Below, in pieces: positions 59,270-64,000 of a stretch of 64,000 nucleotides of DNA. A model generated the notes under the pieces. The model ran no database searches and had not been told where the DNA came from. It worked only from the letters and a program-made list of their open reading frames with translations. A program made the translations under genes and the position numbers. The stretch comes from Ceriagrion tenellum. Its lineage: Eukaryota; Arthropoda; Insecta; Odonata; Coenagrionidae. Within the stretch, counting starts at the first letter, position 1. Each line of letters starts with the position of its first letter. The stretch is from contig OY720636.1 in assembly GCA_963169105.1 (NCBI GenBank), positions 69,924,123 to 69,988,122 on the forward strand. Reading direction: 5' to 3'.

Positions 59270-61430
59270 TATTTTATTCTACTCTCCAATTTCTAGGAAA
59301 AGCAAATGTCCATCGGTATTACATATTCATTTTAAACGGATTATGAGCGTATCTCTGGGTTTAAATTCGGCCTCCGTGTATTTGTTGTCATCGTCAGTCA
59401 TCTCTCCTCGCTGTTTCGTTCTCCAGTTTACAATAAGCAGCCTATATTTTAATAATTATACTTGCCACCACCAATGGAATGATTGGCCACTTTCCTGCTT
59501 TAGGTACCGTATTTTTTCATTGGCACCAAGAGGGCTGTTAAATTGAATTTAATCTTTGACAGTAAGTAAAACATCAATTTTAATATCTTCTAGTGCTGCA
59601 CTTTTACTTGGCAAAATCTTAAGATTGAATCTGTCTGAACTGCCTTGGTGTATTCTAATTAGGATGAACAAGGAATGATAACTTCCATAAATACTCTTAG
59701 GAAATCATGAATCTAAAAACTGAATTTACTATTCCATATCTTTTTACTGAAATGGCAATATTGTACGTAATTTTTTCCCGAAAATACTCAGAAAATAGCG
59801 GTAAAGTTTCCTCCCTCACGAGCGAAGGTTACTGTTATGGAGTAGAGTGAAAAACTAATGCAGTGTCGGAGTGTTTACTTTGTTGCGAGTTCATAAGCCG
59901 TGAAAACTATTTGTGATTACTAAAATCTCCGCTCGCTTTCACTTATGAACTTGTTGTCTTCAAACAACACGAGTTTAGGTGTTAGTGCCTTATCACTGCA
60001 GTGAAACACGCCTCCGTCTCAAGGAAGTTTGGAGCCCGCGGCATTTTCTGGGGTGGAGTAGTAGAAGTCCATGGAGTGATGTTAATGTGAAGAGACAATT
60101 CTACCTCAGGGATATATTTGCAAACCGAAGTCTCTGGTTCACCTTCAGTAAATTGGTAACAGTTTTCAGCCATAAGCCATCCGTTATCGAAGTGGGGGTA
60201 TTAGTGATTTTCATGGAATATGTACGCTTGTACAGACCGTTAAGGGATTGGGGGAGGTGGTAGGTCAGAAATGCGGTTGTCGGCATTGGGTAGCCATACT
60301 CACGGCTTTTCCCTAAGCTATAAACTCCTGGATGTAAGCTGGTGGGGCCGGTCTTTCGGGAATCAAAACTGTGATTACCCACCATTTTGCCTTTTACTAG
60401 TTATGGCTGGTTTCTGTGAACCGGCCTCCAGAATTCGCCCTAGTTGTGAAACTTCGTCTCAGCAGCAAAATTAACCCGAAAACCTCACCTTCCATTCGTG
60501 AGTTACTCGTTTATGTGGATGTGTATTGCGGCGGTACAAATATGACTGATAAGTCCGCGGAAGCGAAAACGGGCGCGTTGCGAGCTATGCTAACGTGTAA
60601 ATTTCCCCAAATGCTCAGTCGGGGGCGCCTTTTTGATGTCGACGTTTGGATGTGTATTCTAAATTCCTCGAAGACATTTCGGGTTGTCCCGAGTATATTA
60701 CCGTAGCCGATGAAAAATTCATGCTTATTGAAATGGTATATGAATAATTATCGTGAGTTGAAAAAGAAGAAGAACCTCGTAAAAATCCTTTCAACTGAGG
60801 GAAGCGAACGAGGAAGGACAAAGGATGTACACAATTTTATGAAAATCAAGCGATTGGACGCCCAATGTACCCGCCATTTTCAAATATTGTTTTCTTTCGT
60901 AATTTATTGGCATCGCCATTGATATCTTTTCACCATGGTTCATTCTGTGCTCATCAAATTTTAGCTCGGCTATCCTATTCTGTAGATATTTGGATTTTTG
61001 AGCTCAAATTTCTTTAAATAGAGAGCATATTATAGCGTGTGAATATAATCCTCAGACAGTCTTATATCATTTTCTGATGCGGAGCATAAACCCACGTCTG
61101 CCAGAACGATGCGTAACCAACCTGGAGAACGCAGCCAACTCGACCGATGTACATCGTGGGATTATCAGTGGACACGGGCACACATCTTTGGTCACTTTTA
61201 CTTCCAAGGATCAAGGGTGGTTGTTTATCTGTTTTTCATGCCGGGCAAACACGATACGGGGAGTATCCATCTTTTGAGGAGGAAGATATGGTCCCGGTCG
61301 GATTATTCGTGCGTTTGTGGGAATGCATACGCTTTTTTATGAAACATGAAGAAGGACCGCCCACGATAGTGGCGTTTAAAACTTGTTAAAATACCCTCGA
61401 GACTGTCGCGGTGCTGTAAATCTCTCGCCC
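59270..61430. other. No gene recognised
   Basis: AT-rich to mixed sequence. Frames up to about 96 codons show no recognisable domain and overlap each other. Confidence 0.35.
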
Positions 61431-61439
61431 AAGCATCCC

Positions 61440-62560
61440 GAGGGAATAATGCTCCCTCGTGTAGCCTCTGTTTCCCCAGTGCCCCTCCCACACCCTGGGG
61501 TGAGGAGGGGCAGCATGACCGCCTCCCCGTATACCCTCCTCCCCTCTTTCTCACTTCCTAGCACAGACTTCCTCCTCACTCTTTTCTCTTCCCTCCCAGC
61601 CCCCCAGGTCTCTTCGTACCAAACCCATCCTATAGGTCCTTCTCTCTCATCTAAATTCCCATCTTCCTCTTCGCCCATCTACTTGCCATCCCGTCCTAAT
61701 CTTCGCCCCTTCGCGTCCCTTCTTCCTTCCCCCCTCCCTCTCTCTCCTGTTCCATTCGTCTCGGCCTCATCCTGTGGGGCCCTGTGGCCCTTCCTCTTTT
61801 CTCGCCCACACTACGACCCTTCTCATCCTGGCCCCTTCCTTCTTCGTTGTAAAGCATTCCTCCCCCGTCCACCCCTCCTCACTCCTCCCCCCACCAGCTG
61901 TGCCCATTCTCGCTGCAGCGTCTCACCCTCCTCTTTTCAACCTGTATCCCTTCTCCCGTGCGCCCCGTCCCATTTATTTACCTCTCCCCACCTTCGTATT
62001 CCACAGTACCTCTTCCTCATGCTCCAACCCATTTGCTCCTGGACAGCCCAGCCGCCTTCCCTCTTCCCTCCCCGCGACTCTCCAGCTTTCTTCCCTCCAG
62101 TGCTCATTTCGTCCTCTTCTACTTCCCTAATCACATTTCTCCATTCCTCCCGTTTCCCTCCCCCCTCTCTCTCTCTCCTGGTCCAGCGCACCTACCTCCG
62201 TATATATGTGTGTATATATATACGTACACACTCCAAGGACCCCATTCCGGTCGTCCGCACACCTTTCCCAAGCCTTCCTCCCCGCACACATCACAGCCTT
62301 CCCCCTTACGCATCTCCGCCGCCCAGGCTCCGTCCCCTCTCGTTCCCCATCTTCTCCTCCATTAAACATTTTCCCCAAACACACTTTCCTCTCCCCCTCC
62401 CCTCTTCACCCGTCCACCCCCGCCCTTGTCCACCTTTTCTTCCCCGCCCCCATCTGTGTCAGAGCCTTCCCTTTGTCCAAGGGCTGTAGCAGTGACGCTG
62501 CTCTCCTCTTTCAACCTATATCAACACCTGCCTCCCAGCTTTTCCTGTTCCGACACGCAC
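61440..62560 (+). repeat. CT-rich GC island (about 1.1 kb)
   Basis: The longest of the pyrimidine-rich islands. Because A is rare on the plus strand, a 368-codon frame (61383-62489) stays open; its product is Ser/Pro/Leu/Phe-rich without domains, and other frames are open over the same bases. A TA/TG microsatellite lies at 62198-62225. Not a gene on present evidence. Confidence 0.65.
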
Positions 62561-62574
62561 GCCGGAGGGGCATC

Positions 62575-62640
62575 GACGAGGGTGTGGGGTAGAGCTGCTT
62601 ACTTTCCACTCGGCGGTACCGGGATCGAATTCCAGAACGA
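62575..62640 (+). repeat. tRNA-like SINE head (plus strand), tentative
   Basis: GGTGTGGGGTAGAGCTGCTT (62581-62600) resembles an A-box region and GGGATCGAATTCC (62620-62632) a B-box, at tRNA-like spacing. It directly follows the CT-rich island. Confidence 0.35.
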
Positions 62641-62804
62641 AGAGAAGTTTACGTTCATGAAAACTGTTTGATTATTTGGGGAGGTGACCGACAGCTTAAG
62701 GTAATTTGAGCCACTAAGAACAGGAGTATATGGCGATGTGAGGACTCAAGGGGTCCACTTTTTAGCGTGTTGTCCCACAGATGGTGTAGTACACTTTATG
62801 AGCT

Positions 62805-62925
62805 CTCCAAAAGGTATGATGAGGGTGGAACTTGACGGGGGTATACCGCCCCACCTGGGATTCAAACCAGGGTCCTCGGGCTGGGAAGCCACTAGGTACT
62901 CTCGTGACTACACTACCCGATTCTT
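62805..62925 (-). mobile_element. tRNA-derived SINE head with body (minus strand)
   Basis: On the minus strand, GGGTAGTGTAGTCACGAGAG (about 62918-62899) is the head with A-box. GTGGCTTCCCAGCCCGAGG holds an anticodon-like loop, and TGGTTTGAATCCCAGGTGGG (62871-62852) is a near-consensus B-box within a 5-bp CCTGG / CCAGG-like stem. The cloverleaf arms are well kept, so the copy is fairly young or related to a working tRNA. Body and tail run left to about 62805. Confidence 0.7.
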
Positions 62926-62929
62926 TTGA

Positions 62930-63500
62930 CGGGGTTGTTTGAGGTACAAGAGGGGAGGATGGGGGGAGGGGTCGTTCACGGGGCTAAAAGGAAGGATTTT
63001 CTTGAAGAGTTCTCAGGGTAATGTGGCGGCAAAAAGGTTTTCCCTTCTGCGCGGGCCCTTAACTTCCTTTCCGCCCCTTTTCCCGGTGACGGAGAAAAGT
63101 CGCGAGGCGGGAGGTCAGAGAGGCGGGCGACAAAAAGGCCGCCCATGCCCTCTACCCTCTCTCTCTCTCTCCTTGACCCTCCTACCAACTACGTACACGA
63201 CTGGACGGTCGCGTCAAAAAAGTCGACTCGGCCCTTGGCCGTGCGTGCGGGGCGAAGAGGGGACCACGTTTGGTCGACCGCACTGGGAAACTCGCCCGCT
63301 CAAATTAGTCGCCTCGTGGGAGTAAAAAAAATGGCGTGCGCGGCTCAAATTAGTAAAGTCACCGCAAAACTTTTGGGCAAATGTGTACGTACATAAAAAA
63401 TAGTTCCGGGTCGCTTCCCAGAGGACGCAGTGACCGAGTCGTATCCTTCGGAGAGCGAGAGAAAGAAGGAAAATAGAGGAGTGAAAAAGCTGCAATGGCA
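62930..63500. other. GC- and CpG-rich patch, no gene
   Basis: Purine-rich at 62940-62975, CpG-rich at 63020-63330 with a CT run near 63155-63170. A short direct repeat GCTCAAATTAGT occurs at 63298 and 63342. No coding or promoter motif supported. Confidence 0.4.
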
Positions 63501-63504
63501 ATAC

Positions 63505-64000
63505 CCTTTTCTTGACTTTAAAAGCCTCTCAGCGGAGAAATAGCGTCGACATTTACAACCACTGTACTACAATGCGAGCTGTTTTAAGGATATATAGTAG
63601 TTGACGCTAAGACATCAGCCGCGAAAAGGGAGAGAATATGTAAACATAGCATGTGTATTGAGCATACTGCAATCCTCTATTTTGTATTGTGTCAATATGC
63701 TATTCCGTGAAGCTTGGACAATAACCGCAACAGAACTAAGAGGACTGTAAATATGCGATCCAACCGAGAAGTGGTGAACGTCAAATTAGTGGAGAAAATC
63801 ACCAATGAATGGGATATTGAAGGGCTGAGGAGGTTAAATTCTATATTTACTCAACGAAGTAGATCAGACAAACTTATTAGATACATTCAGTAACATAACA
63901 GCCGTCTGAAAGCAATGTTCAAAGGAAAGGCGAATGAGTATGATTTCAAAGAAATCCGGCCCGCTAAGAAATTAATGATAGGTGTTAAATGAGGAAGTTT
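63505..64000 (+). other. AT-rich end with an interrupted open frame
   Basis: A plus-strand frame from ATG 63753 runs to TAA at 63891, then stays open to TGA at 63990. It begins MRSNREVVNVKLVEKI and after the stop has RLKAMFKGKANEYDFKEI. The charged, balanced composition is more protein-like than other frames here, but I do not recognise it. It may be an eroded transposon protein, or an exon running off the window. Confidence 0.2.

Noticed and set aside
61383..62489. 368-codon open frame
   Set aside because: It lies in a CT-rich island where stops are rare; other frames are also open, the product is Ser/Pro/Leu-rich without domains, and no splice or start context supports it.
1..64000. CRISPR arrays, operons, ribosome binding sites
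   Set aside because: No regular spacer-repeat array and no prokaryotic gene organisation; the DNA is eukaryotic.

Overview
This is a stretch of nuclear eukaryotic DNA with no bacterial-style gene layout. It is AT-rich, has long gene-free runs, many decayed retrotransposon fragments, tRNA-derived short repeats, inverted-repeat elements and CT-rich islands. CpG is not depleted in the GC-rich parts, and the LINE protein fragments resemble those common in arthropods, so an arthropod, most likely an insect, is the best guess. I cannot name the species. No host protein-coding gene could be supported; the window reads as intergenic or long-intron sequence.

Layout. 1-8 kb: AT-rich single-copy-looking DNA with a strong hairpin (2887-2928), a GC-rich TATA-bearing patch (3.1-3.3 kb) and tRNA-like repeat heads. 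8.2-11.2 kb: a decayed LINE endonuclease fragment (+) and a LINE C-terminal fragment (-). 11-20 kb: mostly featureless, with a weak Tc1/mariner-like transposase relic near 14.9 kb. 20-26.4 kb: CT-rich islands, a CR1-like LINE tail, tRNA-like repeats, an inverted-repeat element at 24 kb holding a clear tRNA-derived SINE, and a CpG-rich patch at 26 kb. 26-33 kb: sparse, with one LINE relic, an inverted repeat and a 327-bp tandem duplication. 33.5-38 kb: a CT-rich island, a tandemly doubled SINE-like unit (34555-34921) and three LINE pieces, including a recognisable reverse transcriptase (35690-36525). 39-49 kb: MITE-like elements, a CT-rich island, a near-perfect palindrome (47479-47531), another LINE tail and a Penelope-like terminal relic with a degenerate hammerhead-ribozyme-like core (48353-48385). 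49-64 kb: a second LINE 3' end, a piggyBac-type MITE with intact TTAA target site (54148-54449), another MITE (55 kb), a LINE tail (57.4 kb), and CT- or purine-rich GC islands to the end.

Nothing here works together as a pathway. The coherent story is repeat ecology: at least two, probably three to four, LINE lineages left broken copies, and many unrelated tRNA-headed short elements are spread on both strands. All reading frames found in LINE pieces carry stops or frameshifts. The most interesting signals are the hammerhead-like core inside an inverted repeat, the dimeric SINE, and seven CT-rich islands that all have their pyrimidine strand on +.
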